Shown: in pieces, positions 15,862-24,400 of the stretch
Layout: every line of letters begins with the position of its first letter
Position numbering within the stretch: position 1 is the stretch's first letter
Assembly (NCBI GenBank): GCA_903905455.1
Contig: CAIVGN010000192.1
Location: forward strand, 23,409-87,408
Length of the DNA stretch: 64,000 nucleotides
From: an uncultured Archangium sp.
GTDB lineage: Bacteria > Myxococcota > Myxococcia > Myxococcales > Myxococcaceae
Reading direction: 5' to 3'
Program-made: the position numbers and the translations under genes
The notes under the pieces: model-generated
The model's input: only the letters and a program-made list of their open reading frames with translations
Databases searched by the model: none
Told to the model about the DNA's origin: nothing

Positions 15862-17268
15862 TCAGCAGCCTGACGGCCACGCGGTGTTGCAGAAGGTCGC
15901 GTCGCGGAGGATCTGCCGCGTCACTTCGCGCTTCCACACCCGTCCGTCGGTGGAGAAGCGGAACCCGTAGTCGAAGGTCTGCCACTTCGGCCCGTAGTAC
16001 AGCGCGCTCTTCGGCACCTCGTAGTGGAAGCGGTAGTTGTTGCCGAAGCGGCCCATGAACACCAGGTCGCTGACCGGCTGGATGACCCCGTCGAGCTTGG
16101 CTTCGGCCTGCGCGAAGATGGCGCCGGCCTGGGTGTCACCCGAATCCGTCAGCCCGGGCACGTACACGTCCACCTCGACGAAGGCGCAGGTGCGGGTCCA
16201 GATGTACGAGTCCATGGTCTCCACGGCGGGCGCGCCGTCCTGGCGGCCACAGGCGCGCGTGAAGCTCGAGCCGGGGTTGCCCACCCACTCGACCCGCGCG
16301 GGCGAAGCGGCCGACACGGGGAAGCGGTAGTTCGCGCCGAGGTTCGAGTCCCACGCCTCGCACTGGCTGCCGGCGCCGCTGCTGTTCTGGAACCAGACCT
16401 CCATGGAGGTGGTGCCCCGGGGGATGTTCACGTCCAGGGGCACGCTCTTCGCGCCCGAGGCCGAAGGCACGCCGTTGGGCGCGTCGAAGCCGCGCACCGA
16501 GCCGTCGACGATGGTGCCCGACGGGTTGAAGCGCACGAAGGCCCGCAGGTCCCACGCGGGGAAGCCGTTGTGCGTGGCGCGGCAGTTGGGGAGGCGCTCG
16601 AGGCCGTAGGTGATGGTCACCGGCTGGCCCGCGACCATGGCGCCGCGCTGCTGGGTGCGGAACCCGTTCTGGAAGTCGAGCGAGCGGCCCACCACCGCGT
16701 CACCGCCGCAGATGGCCGCGTCGTCGCCGATGCGCCAGCCGCCCGCGTTGTCGAGGACGTAGGCGTCGAGGTCGACAGGCACGCGGTTGTGATCGAACAG
16801 CCGGGCCCCGGTGCTGGTGAGGAGGAACGGGGCGACCTGCACGTTGGCCCGCGTGTACGCCGTGGCCGACATGCCATCGCGCAGCGTGTCCTTGGCGAGC
16901 TTGAAGCGGTAGCGCACGTAGCCCGCGGGCGCGCCCGTCGTCTTGGTGCCCGACACGCTCGACCACCGCGCGGCGTCGAGGTTCTTGAACAGCGCGCGCG
17001 GGCGGGCCCCTTCGGCCACGGCCTGCGACGAGACGTCCATCAGGCCGGTCCACGACCACCAGCAGACCCCCGCGGAGCACACCGCCGGGCCTCGCTCGAG
17101 GCTGCGCAGCACCACCTGGCACCCGCGCTCCGCGGCGTCCTTGCCGTCGGCGCCCAGCAGCGGGGCGTCGGCCACCGCCTGCACGTCGCTGAGCTCACCC
17201 TCGTCGAGCACTGCTTCCTGGACACCGCACCCAACGCAGAACACCGCCAGCCAGAGCACGTTCTTCAT
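15862..17268 (-). CDS. Secreted lipoprotein, DUF6209-like
   Basis: 468 residues with lipobox CVGC near residue 14. The mature protein is beta-rich. A segment of about 130 residues (VDGSVRGFD, then GTTSMEVWFQNSSGAGSQC, WDSNLGANYRFPV) resembles a DUF6209-type domain seen in myxobacterial exported proteins. That assignment is from memory of the pattern and is moderate. No catalytic motif seen. Upstream, TAGCGC lies 9 bases before the ATG with no Shine-Dalgarno, fitting the leaderless pattern. Confidence 0.65.
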   Translation of the reverse strand: MKNVLWLAVFCVGCGVQEAVLDEGELSDVQAVADAPLLGADGKDAAERGCQVVLRSLERGPAVCSAGVCWWSWTGLMDVSSQAVAEGARPRALFKNLDAARWSSVSGTKTTGAPAGYVRYRFKLAKDTLRDGMSATAYTRANVQVAPFLLTSTGARLFDHNRVPVDLDAYVLDNAGGWRIGDDAAICGGDAVVGRSLDFQNGFRTQQRGAMVAGQPVTITYGLERLPNCRATHNGFPAWDLRAFVRFNPSGTIVDGSVRGFDAPNGVPSASGAKSVPLDVNIPRGTTSMEVWFQNSSGAGSQCEAWDSNLGANYRFPVSAASPARVEWVGNPGSSFTRACGRQDGAPAVETMDSYIWTRTCAFVEVDVYVPGLTDSGDTQAGAIFAQAEAKLDGVIQPVSDLVFMGRFGNNYRFHYEVPKSALYYGPKWQTFDYGFRFSTDGRVWKREVTRQILRDATFCNTAWPSGC

Positions 17269-17435
17269 GGTGTGGAGGCGCTATCACACCTTATCCCACA
17301 CACGCCAGCCGGGCGGACCCTTTCGTCACCTGCCTGCGACAGCGCCCCACCTTGCGGGCACATCACTTCGGTGGCACATGATTGTGCAGCGGCGCGCGCC
17401 CCCCGGCCGAACTCGCGCGCCTCGAAGAACGTGAC

Positions 17436-18791
17436 GTGAAGCTCATCTCCTCTCCATTCCCTCTCGTGGTGGCGCTGGCCTGCCTGGGAGCAGCCTGCAG
17501 CTTCGCGCCGTCGGTGCCGGCCCAGGCTGACGCCGGCCGTGTCGATGGCGGCGCGCAGCCGGCCGACGACGGGGGCACCGCGCTCGACGGCGGGCTCGCG
17601 GCGACCGACGCCTGCCGGGTGCTCAACCTGAGCCGCTGCGAGTACCTCTCGCGCTGCGGGCTCATCGAGCCGTCGGCCGTAGGCCTCGAGGCCTGTACCC
17701 GGGCCGCCGAGGCGACCTGGTGCGGGCCGATGACGTGGCCCAGTCACGTGGCGGCGGGCGCGCTGCGCTACGACCCGGTCAAGGCGCAGAGCTGCGCGCA
17801 GGCGTTCACCACGCAGGTGTGCGCCGAGTGGGTGACGCTCCCCGACTCGTGCACCAACTTCCTCAAGCCCCGCGTGCAGCTGGGCCAGCCTTGCTACGAC
17901 GGCTACCTCGAGTGCGCCGACGGCGTGTGCCGCGGCAACTCGTGCCCGCGCACCTGCCAGCCCCGCGCGCTCCTCGACGAGGCCTGCGTGTCCGACGGGG
18001 ACTGCCGCACCGGCCTGTACTGCCGCTTCGCCACCTTCATGTCGTCGGTGGGCACCTGCGCCGCCTTCAACGGCCCCGGCGGGAGCTGCGACACCAACAT
18101 CAAGTGCCTCGACGGCCTGCGCTGCGTCAACCAGCAGTGCCGCGCGCTGCCCATCGTCGGCCAGGCGTGCCTCGACGGCTTCTGCAGCGACCAGGCGTAC
18201 TGCGACGCCCAGGCCACCGACGGCGGGCTGTGCCTGACGCGCAAGACCACGGCCGCGGCGTGCGACGGCAACCAGTGCCTCTCGACGCTGGTGTGCGACC
18301 CCACGAGCCAGTCGTGCCAGCCGGTGAAGCTCTCGTCGGGCGAGCCCTGCACGCCGCTCCAGCAGTGCCCCGGAGGCCAGGTGTGCGTGGCCAGCGATCG
18401 CACCGGCGCCGGTACCTGCAGCCCCCCGCACGCCGACGGCGAGCCGTGCCTGGGCGCCGCCGACTGCCAGCGCCACCTCTCGTGCCGCGGCGGCGACGGC
18501 GGCACCACCTGTCAGCCCCGCGCCACCATGGGCGCCGCCTGCGTCACCTCGCTCGACTGCCTCACCAGCGCGGTGTGCCACCAGGGCGCCTGCGTCGAGC
18601 TGCCCCTGCCCGGCGAGAGCTGCGCCGAGACCCGGGTGTGCCGCTGGGGCCTGTGCCGCGAGGTGACCAACACCGACGGCGGGGCCATCTGCGGGGCGTT
18701 GCTCAGCGCGGGCCAGACCTGCGTGCGCGGCGAGCAGTGCGCCTCGGGCGCGTGCGACAAGGGCACCTGCCTCGCGCGCTGCGTGCCCTGA
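17436..18791 (+). CDS. Cys-rich repeat lipoprotein
   Basis: 451 residues from a GTG at 17436, chosen because it gives a short signal ending in lipobox GAAC; an upstream in-frame ATG at 17382 adds a charged, unlikely leader. An Asp/Gly-rich spacer is followed by about seven tandem Cys-rich modules of 30-45 residues (G-x-x-C-x(4-6)-C-x-x-G-x-x-C pattern, e.g. GQPCYDGYLECADGVC). The modules resemble the Dickkopf-like Cys-rich repeats common in myxobacterial lipoproteins. Probably a disulfide-stabilised surface protein; binding partner unknown. Confidence 0.75.
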   Translation: MKLISSPFPLVVALACLGAACSFAPSVPAQADAGRVDGGAQPADDGGTALDGGLAATDACRVLNLSRCEYLSRCGLIEPSAVGLEACTRAAEATWCGPMTWPSHVAAGALRYDPVKAQSCAQAFTTQVCAEWVTLPDSCTNFLKPRVQLGQPCYDGYLECADGVCRGNSCPRTCQPRALLDEACVSDGDCRTGLYCRFATFMSSVGTCAAFNGPGGSCDTNIKCLDGLRCVNQQCRALPIVGQACLDGFCSDQAYCDAQATDGGLCLTRKTTAAACDGNQCLSTLVCDPTSQSCQPVKLSSGEPCTPLQQCPGGQVCVASDRTGAGTCSPPHADGEPCLGAADCQRHLSCRGGDGGTTCQPRATMGAACVTSLDCLTSAVCHQGACVELPLPGESCAETRVCRWGLCREVTNTDGGAICGALLSAGQTCVRGEQCASGACDKGTCLARCVP

Positions 18792-18800
18792 AGCACCGCC

Positions 18801-20015
18801 TCACGGCAAGCGCAGCAGCTCGAGAAACGGCCCGCGCGACACGCCGGCCATCGCGGCCACCATCTGCTTGCGCACCCACGGCACCCGCGTCACCTGCGCC
18901 ATGCCCACGTCGCGCAGCGGCCGCAGCCAGGTGTGATCCGACTGGAAGAAGGGCGTCAGCCAGCGGGTGATGAACTGGTACCAGTCCAGGTGCCAGCGCC
19001 GGTTCCGAGAGTAGGTGAACAGCGCGTCGGGCACCGACTCGGCGCCGCGCATCGCCTCGGCGAGGTACCACGCGTCGAGCAGCGCGAGGTTGCAGCCCTG
19101 GCCCAGCTGGGGGCTCATGGCGTGCGCCGCGTCGCCCAGGTACACCACGCGCTCGGTGTTCCACGGCCACATCACCACGTCGTGGTAGTGGCTGAAGAGC
19201 AGGTCGGACGGCCCCTGCAGTTGGTCGAGCACCGGCGCCGCCTCGGGCACATCGGCCAGCACGCCCGCCTTCCACTGCGCGAAGTCACCGCCCCGGAAGG
19301 CGTCGACCGCGTCGCCCCGCAACGAGAAGAAGAAGCTCACCTGCCGCGGCCCTCCGTCGGGCCCCACCCCGGTGGGCATCAGCCCCATCAGGCGCTGCGT
19401 GCCGTTGACCACCTGGAAGAGGCGCCGGGTGTAGCGGTGCTCGAGATCCGGAACGATGGCCCACAGCGCGCCCCACGGATAGCGCTCGACGCTCTTGACG
19501 AACGAGGTGTCGTCGCGAAGCGAGCTCCGCGCGCCGTTGGCCACCACCACCAGGTCGTGCAGCCCGTGGCGCTTGCGGTGCTCGCGCTCGACGATGGACA
19601 GGCGCCCGTCGCGGTGGGTGTGGAGATCCTCCACGTCGAGGCCGGTGCACACCGTCACCCCGTGCTCCGCGAGCGCGGCGCGGTACAGCGCCCCGAAGAG
19701 CACCCCGCGGTGCAACCCCACCCCGAAGAGGTCCGGCGAGAGCTGCGCGTACTGCAGGTCCATCACCTTCTGGCCGCCGGCCGTCTGGATCCACAACGAC
19801 TCGATGCGCTCGCCGTGGGGCACCACCTGCTGCTCGAGGCCCAGCTGCCGCAGCACCGCCATGCCCGAGGGCTGCAGCATGATGCCCGCGCCCACCGTCT
19901 CGGGCTCGGCCACGCGCTCGTAAAGGGTGACCCGGTGCCCCTGCCTCGCCAGGAAGAGCGCGCTGGCGCTGCCCACCGTTCCCGTGCCCACCACTGCCAC
20001 GTCGCGACGCTGCAT
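18801..20015 (-). CDS. FAD-dependent monooxygenase (UbiH/salicylate hydroxylase type)
   Basis: 404 residues. The N-terminal dinucleotide-binding motif VVGTGTVGSASA lies at 8-19, and YERVAEPETVGAGIMLQP is the typical strand end plus FAD contact. The second FAD motif is VYLGDAAHAMSPQLGQGCN, near residue 295. These group A flavoproteins use NAD(P)H and O2 to hydroxylate aromatic or quinone-like substrates; the substrate cannot be read from sequence. It is transcribed divergently from the Hsp70 gene with only 26 bases between start codons, and TAGCAT six bases before its ATG suggests a leaderless transcript. Confidence 0.88.
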   Translation of the reverse strand: MQRRDVAVVGTGTVGSASALFLARQGHRVTLYERVAEPETVGAGIMLQPSGMAVLRQLGLEQQVVPHGERIESLWIQTAGGQKVMDLQYAQLSPDLFGVGLHRGVLFGALYRAALAEHGVTVCTGLDVEDLHTHRDGRLSIVEREHRKRHGLHDLVVVANGARSSLRDDTSFVKSVERYPWGALWAIVPDLEHRYTRRLFQVVNGTQRLMGLMPTGVGPDGGPRQVSFFFSLRGDAVDAFRGGDFAQWKAGVLADVPEAAPVLDQLQGPSDLLFSHYHDVVMWPWNTERVVYLGDAAHAMSPQLGQGCNLALLDAWYLAEAMRGAESVPDALFTYSRNRRWHLDWYQFITRWLTPFFQSDHTWLRPLRDVGMAQVTRVPWVRKQMVAAMAGVSRGPFLELLRLP

Positions 20016-20041
20016 CGGGGGATGCTACATCTGCGCCTTCC
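20016..20041. promoter_or_regulatory. 26-bp divergent start region with back-to-back -10-like hexamers
   Basis: Between the monooxygenase and Hsp70 start codons lie TACATC on the plus strand (20026-20031, 10 bases before ATG) and TAGCAT on the minus strand (20022-20027, 6 bases before ATG). The two overlap. Neither gene has a Shine-Dalgarno here. Any -35 elements would fall inside the opposite coding region. Confidence 0.45.
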
Positions 20042-22492
20042 ATGAGCGAGAAGAGCCTGTTTCTCGGAATCGACCTCGGCACCACCAACTCGGCGGCCGC
20101 GGTGTTCGACGGCACGCAGGTGCACCTCGTACGCACCCCGCAAGGCACCACGCTCACCCCGTCCATCGTGCGCCTCGACGCCAAGGGCTCGGTCACCGTG
20201 GGCGCCAAGGCCCGGCGCCTGCTCGACCTCGACCCCGACAACACGCGCGGCGAGTTCAAGCGGTTGATGGGCACCGGCCAGGCCCTCGACTTCCCCGCGG
20301 CCAAGCGCCAGCTCAAGCCCGAGCAGCTCGCAGCCGAGGTGCTCAAGTCGCTGCGCGCCGACGTGCAGGAGCAGTTCGGCCTCGCGCCGGCCCGCGCGGT
20401 CATCTCCGTGCCCGCCCTCTTCGAGCTGCCCCAGTCTTCGGCCACCAGCGAGGCCGCGCGGCTCGCGGGCTTCGAGCGGGTGGAGCTCATCCAGGAGCCC
20501 ATCGCCTCGGCCCTCGCCGCGGGGTGGACCACGCACAACGCCGCGGGCTCGTGGATGGTCTTCGACCTCGGCGGTGGCACCTTCGACGCCTCGCTGCTCG
20601 AGACCCGCGACGGGCTGTTGCGCGTCATCGGCCACGACGGCGACAACTTCCTGGGCGGCCGCGACTTCGACCACGTGCTGGTCGACTTCGTGCTCGAGAC
20701 GCTCTCGGCGACCCAGGGCGTCCGCCTCGCGCGCGCCGACCCCGCCCTCGCCGCCGGCCTGCGCAAGCTCAAGCTGGCGGTGGAGGACGCGAAGATCGAG
20801 CTGACCCGCGAGAAGGCCACCAGCGTGCTGGTGCCCGCGCTCCAGCTGGGCGCCCACGTGCTCGACGTCGACGTCACCCTCACCCGCGACGACGTGACCC
20901 GGCTGTGCACGCCGCTGGTCGATCGCAGCATCGCGGTGTGCGTGCGGCTGCTGCGCCACCACGGCCTCGACCCGGGCCAGTTGAGCCGGCTGGTGCTCGT
21001 CGGCGGGCCCACGGTGATGCCCGTGCTGCGCCAGCGACTGCAGGACCTGCTGGGCGTCACGCTCGCCGACGGCCTCGACCCCATGACGCTCGTGGCCCAG
21101 GGCGCGGCGCTCTACGCGGCCTCCGCCGGCCTCGACGCGCGCCCGGCGCCGAAGCTCGAAGAACAGGGCCGCCGCATCTGGCTGCAATACCCGGCGATGA
21201 CCAGCGACCTCTCGCCCCACGTCGTCGGCCGCCTCGTGGAAGAGCCGGGTCCGAAGCCGGTGAGCATCCAGCTCGAGCGCCACGACGGGTGGAAGAGCGC
21301 CGAAGCGCCGTTCAACGAAGAGGGCGCCTTCGTGCTCGCCGTCGACGTCGAGCCCCGCAAGCCCAACGAGTTCACGCTGCGCGGCAAGACCGCCGACGGC
21401 AAGGCCATCGCCCTCAAGCCCTCGAAGTTCAGCATCGTGCAGGGGCTCACCCTCAACGACCCGCCGCTCTCGCGCACCCTGGGCGTGGCCATGGCCAACG
21501 ACCGGGTGAACACCTACTTCGAGCGCGGGGCCCCCCTGCCCGCCCGCCGCACCTTCCGCCACGAGACCGTCGAGGCGCTGGTGAAGGGCCAGCAAGAGAG
21601 CGTGCTGCGCATCCCCATCGTGCAGGGCGAGTACGACCACGCGCACCTCTGCCGCCTGGTGGGCGCGCTCGAGGTCCGCGGCGACCAACTCGACGCCACG
21701 CTCCCCGCGGGCAGCCAGGTCGAGCTGACCCTGGAGCTCGATCGCGGTGGCCGGCTCTCGGCGCGCGCGATGATCGTCTCCACCACCCAGGTCTTCGAGG
21801 AGATCGCCCAGTTGCTGGTGCCCGAGGCGACGCCCGAGGCGCTGCACGGCGGGCTCCAGGCCACGCGCGATCGGGTGACGCAGCTGCGCACCGCCGCCTT
21901 CCGCCACGGCCTGACGCGCCACATCGAGCAACTCGGACAGGTCGAGCAGACCCTGGGGGAAGTGGAGCGCGACATCGGCGCCGCGCGCGGGGGAGACACC
22001 GACGCCGCGCAGAAGGCGAAGCGCGGCCTGCTGGAGATCGACGCCACCCTCGATCAACTCGACGGGGACTCGAAGTTCCCCGAGCTCGAGGAGGAGGCCG
22101 TCAGCGCCGTGTCGTGGGCCTCGAGCCTCGTCTCGCGCTTCGCCTCGCCGCAGGAGCAACGGCTCTTCGACGAGGCCGTGGCCGGCGTGGAGAAGGCGCG
22201 CCGCGCGCGGCAGGTGCACGAGCTGCAACGCCGCCTGCGCCAGGTGCGCCAGCTGGGCAACGCCGCCTACTACCGGCACCCGGACGCGTGGCCCGAGCAG
22301 TTCGAGCACGCCGCGTCGAACCTCTCGTCGATGACCGATCTCCCGAAGGCCGAGAAGCTCGTCGCCGATGGGCGCGCCGCGATGGCGCGTGGAGACACCA
22401 CCACCATCAAGCGCGTCACCGAGCAGCTCTGGCGGCTGGCCCCGGCCGACGCGCGCGAACGGCAGCAGGGCCACAACTCGAGCCTGCGGTGA
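20042..22492 (+). CDS. Atypical Hsp70-family ATPase
   Basis: 816 residues. The Hsp70 ATPase motifs are intact: phosphate-1 GIDLGTTNS (9-17), phosphate-2 VFDLGGGTFDASLLE, connect/adenosine region LVLVGGPTVMPVLRQRL. After the ATPase domain (to about 375) comes roughly 95 extra residues with an Ig/beta-sandwich look (DGWKSAEAPFNEEGAF, KPNEFTLRGK). A substrate-binding-like region follows (about 470-610), then a long charged helical tail. DnaK proper is about 640 residues, so this is not the housekeeping copy. It is coupled by a GTGA overlap to a J-like gene and then a membrane protein gene, which suggests a dedicated chaperone unit. Confidence 0.88.
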   Translation: MSEKSLFLGIDLGTTNSAAAVFDGTQVHLVRTPQGTTLTPSIVRLDAKGSVTVGAKARRLLDLDPDNTRGEFKRLMGTGQALDFPAAKRQLKPEQLAAEVLKSLRADVQEQFGLAPARAVISVPALFELPQSSATSEAARLAGFERVELIQEPIASALAAGWTTHNAAGSWMVFDLGGGTFDASLLETRDGLLRVIGHDGDNFLGGRDFDHVLVDFVLETLSATQGVRLARADPALAAGLRKLKLAVEDAKIELTREKATSVLVPALQLGAHVLDVDVTLTRDDVTRLCTPLVDRSIAVCVRLLRHHGLDPGQLSRLVLVGGPTVMPVLRQRLQDLLGVTLADGLDPMTLVAQGAALYAASAGLDARPAPKLEEQGRRIWLQYPAMTSDLSPHVVGRLVEEPGPKPVSIQLERHDGWKSAEAPFNEEGAFVLAVDVEPRKPNEFTLRGKTADGKAIALKPSKFSIVQGLTLNDPPLSRTLGVAMANDRVNTYFERGAPLPARRTFRHETVEALVKGQQESVLRIPIVQGEYDHAHLCRLVGALEVRGDQLDATLPAGSQVELTLELDRGGRLSARAMIVSTTQVFEEIAQLLVPEATPEALHGGLQATRDRVTQLRTAAFRHGLTRHIEQLGQVEQTLGEVERDIGAARGGDTDAAQKAKRGLLEIDATLDQLDGDSKFPELEEEAVSAVSWASSLVSRFASPQEQRLFDEAVAGVEKARRARQVHELQRRLRQVRQLGNAAYYRHPDAWPEQFEHAASNLSSMTDLPKAEKLVADGRAAMARGDTTTIKRVTEQLWRLAPADARERQQGHNSSLR

Positions 22493-22857
22493 GCGGCCCC
22501 ATGGTCCCCGGACTCTTCGAGCGCATCGCCCAGAACCCGTTCTACGTGCTGGGCCTCGCGCCCACGGCGAGCCGCACCGAGCTCGAGCGCGAAGGCAGCA
22601 AGCTGCTCTCGATGTTGCAGCTGGGGTTCAAAGACGCGCTGACCTACCGCTCGCCGCTCGGGGAACACCCGCGCACCGAGGAGGCCGTGCGCGCCGCCAT
22701 GGCGGAGCTGCGGGACCCGAAGCGCAGGTTGGTGCACGAGCTGCTCGCGGCCCTGCCGGCCTCGCAGACCGTGCCCGCCGCACCCCAGGCCGCGCCCGAG
22801 CTGAAGTGGCCGCGGGCGCCGCGCGTCTTCGGCTACGGCCCCAAGCGGGAGGGCTGA
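22489..22857 (+). CDS. J-domain-like protein lacking HPD
   Basis: 122 residues from the GTG at 22489, which overlaps the Hsp70 stop as GTGA; an ATG at 22501 is an alternative. The segment NPFYVLGLAPTASRTELERE is the helix I-II signature of a DnaJ J-domain, and LRDPKRRLVHELLA matches the last helix. The HPD tripeptide that stimulates Hsp70 ATPase is absent, and the interhelix stretch (MLQLGFKDALTYRSPLGEHP) differs from canonical J proteins. The tail is Pro/Ala-rich. It is probably the partner of the Hsp70 encoded just upstream, working as an adaptor or through a diverged contact. Confidence 0.72.
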   Translation: MSGPMVPGLFERIAQNPFYVLGLAPTASRTELEREGSKLLSMLQLGFKDALTYRSPLGEHPRTEEAVRAAMAELRDPKRRLVHELLAALPASQTVPAAPQAAPELKWPRAPRVFGYGPKREG

Positions 22858-22858
22858 G

Positions 22859-24388
22859 GTGGTGTTCCCCGTCGGCGCGGTGGTCGCGGTGGTGGTCATC
22901 GCCCTGCGCGCGGCGTCCGCGGCGTCGAAGAACAAGGACGGTACGCCCACCCCGGCAGCCGCCCCGGTGCCCGTCTCGCGCGGCAGTTCGAGCTTCGCGC
23001 AAGACACCGGGGCCGCGGGCACCCTCCTCTACCAACTGCTGCTCCTGGGCGGCGTGTCGGCCGGCCTGGGCCTGGGCGTCGCCCTCGGGAACCCGCTCGC
23101 CTTCGGCCCGGGCGCGCTCGCGCTGTACCTGCTCTTCCCCGCGTGGACGGGGCGCGTGGTCTTCGTGCCGCTGGGCCTCGCGCGGTTGGCGTACCTCAGC
23201 GGCTGGCTCTCGCGCGTCGCGTGGCGGCGAGACAAGCCCGGCGGGCCCGCGCTGCTCGCCGCCTGGGCGCTGGTCCACCAGGCCCGCCCTTCCGCCGCGT
23301 CCATCGCCTGGGTCGAGGGGAAGCTGACCTCGTCGAAGCGCGCGGTGCAGGGCTCGGGGGTGGTGGCCTTCGGGCTGCTCGAGGCGGCGAAGGGCAACCT
23401 CGAGGGGGCGCGCGCGTGGCTGCAGAGCGTGGCGCTGTTCGACCCGCGCGTGGCGCCGACGCAGGTGCGCCGGGTGGCCGCCGAGTGGCTCGCCACCGAC
23501 GCCGCGGCGACCGGTGACTGGCCGCGCGTGAAGGCCCTCACCCGCGATCGCGCCTGGCCCCCGAGCGCCACGTTGACGCTGCTGGGCGCGCTCGCGGATC
23601 GACTCAACGGAGAGCCGCTGCCCACCAACGCGGGCCTCACGCTGTGGTGGCTCTTCGCGCCGCGCCGGCTGTGGTCGCGACGCTTCGTCAACGAGGTCTC
23701 CGCGCGCGCCCCCCAGAAGCGCGCCCGCGAGCAGGGGCTCCCGTCACCGCCGCAAGGCCTCGACGGCCCAGCCCGCGCGACGTTCCTCACCCTGGCGCTC
23801 CAGGCGCGACCACGGCCCACGGCCAGCGCGGTGGTCGCCGTCGCCCGCACCTGGGAAGCGGCGCTCGGCGACGACCTGCGCGCGCAACTGCACGCCCGGG
23901 CCCAGCTCAATGGAGGGGGCGAGCCCGAGGACGCGATGCACGAGGTGCGCACCCTGCTCGAGCAGGCGCTGGGGCCGCTGCTGCCGGCGAAGCTCGAGGG
24001 CGTCAGCGGCGAACTGCCCCCGCTCGTCGAGGCCGCCGTCGTCGCCCGCAAGGACGCGCTCTTCGCCGACCTGGAAGAGCGCATGAACCGCATGGACGCG
24101 CGCAAGCTCGACCAGCGGGAGTTGCCCGCCTTCGAGGAGTGGCGCGAGGTGATGACGCTGCGCCGCGTGTACCTCGAGAGCTGCGCGCTCGGCTCCGAGG
24201 GAGATCGCTCGCTCGCCTTCTCCATCCTCCGCGACAAGCTCGTGAACTACGGCGCGTGGCTCTACAACCAGCGCCTCGAGCGGCCCATCGCCAACGCCGT
24301 GTTCCGCCTGCTCGAGGCCGAGGCCGTGGCGCTGGGCGACGACGAGTCGGCACGCCTCAACAAGAAGAACGCGGGCTGCGACCTGTGA
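22859..24388 (+). CDS. Membrane protein of the Hsp70/J-like operon
   Basis: 509 residues from a GTG one base after the J-like stop. Hydrophobic segments lie at about 4-22, 55-95 and 100-125, followed by a soluble helical domain of nearly 390 residues with Ala/Leu/Arg-rich repeats like a TPR-type solenoid. It ends with a conserved-looking LRDKLVNYGAWLYNQRLERP segment. No named family. Its place in the coupled operon suggests it docks the chaperone pair at the inner membrane. It converges with the kinase gene, with 12 bases between stops. Confidence 0.65.
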   Translation: MVFPVGAVVAVVVIALRAASAASKNKDGTPTPAAAPVPVSRGSSSFAQDTGAAGTLLYQLLLLGGVSAGLGLGVALGNPLAFGPGALALYLLFPAWTGRVVFVPLGLARLAYLSGWLSRVAWRRDKPGGPALLAAWALVHQARPSAASIAWVEGKLTSSKRAVQGSGVVAFGLLEAAKGNLEGARAWLQSVALFDPRVAPTQVRRVAAEWLATDAAATGDWPRVKALTRDRAWPPSATLTLLGALADRLNGEPLPTNAGLTLWWLFAPRRLWSRRFVNEVSARAPQKRAREQGLPSPPQGLDGPARATFLTLALQARPRPTASAVVAVARTWEAALGDDLRAQLHARAQLNGGGEPEDAMHEVRTLLEQALGPLLPAKLEGVSGELPPLVEAAVVARKDALFADLEERMNRMDARKLDQRELPAFEEWREVMTLRRVYLESCALGSEGDRSLAFSILRDKLVNYGAWLYNQRLERPIANAVFRLLEAEAVALGDDESARLNKKNAGCDL

Positions 24389-24400
24389 GGCGCTGACCCG

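Noticed and set aside
22859..24388. Calling the third chaperone-operon gene a DnaJ or GrpE
   Set aside because: No J-domain or GrpE coiled-coil pattern; it has membrane helices and a long solenoid-like region.
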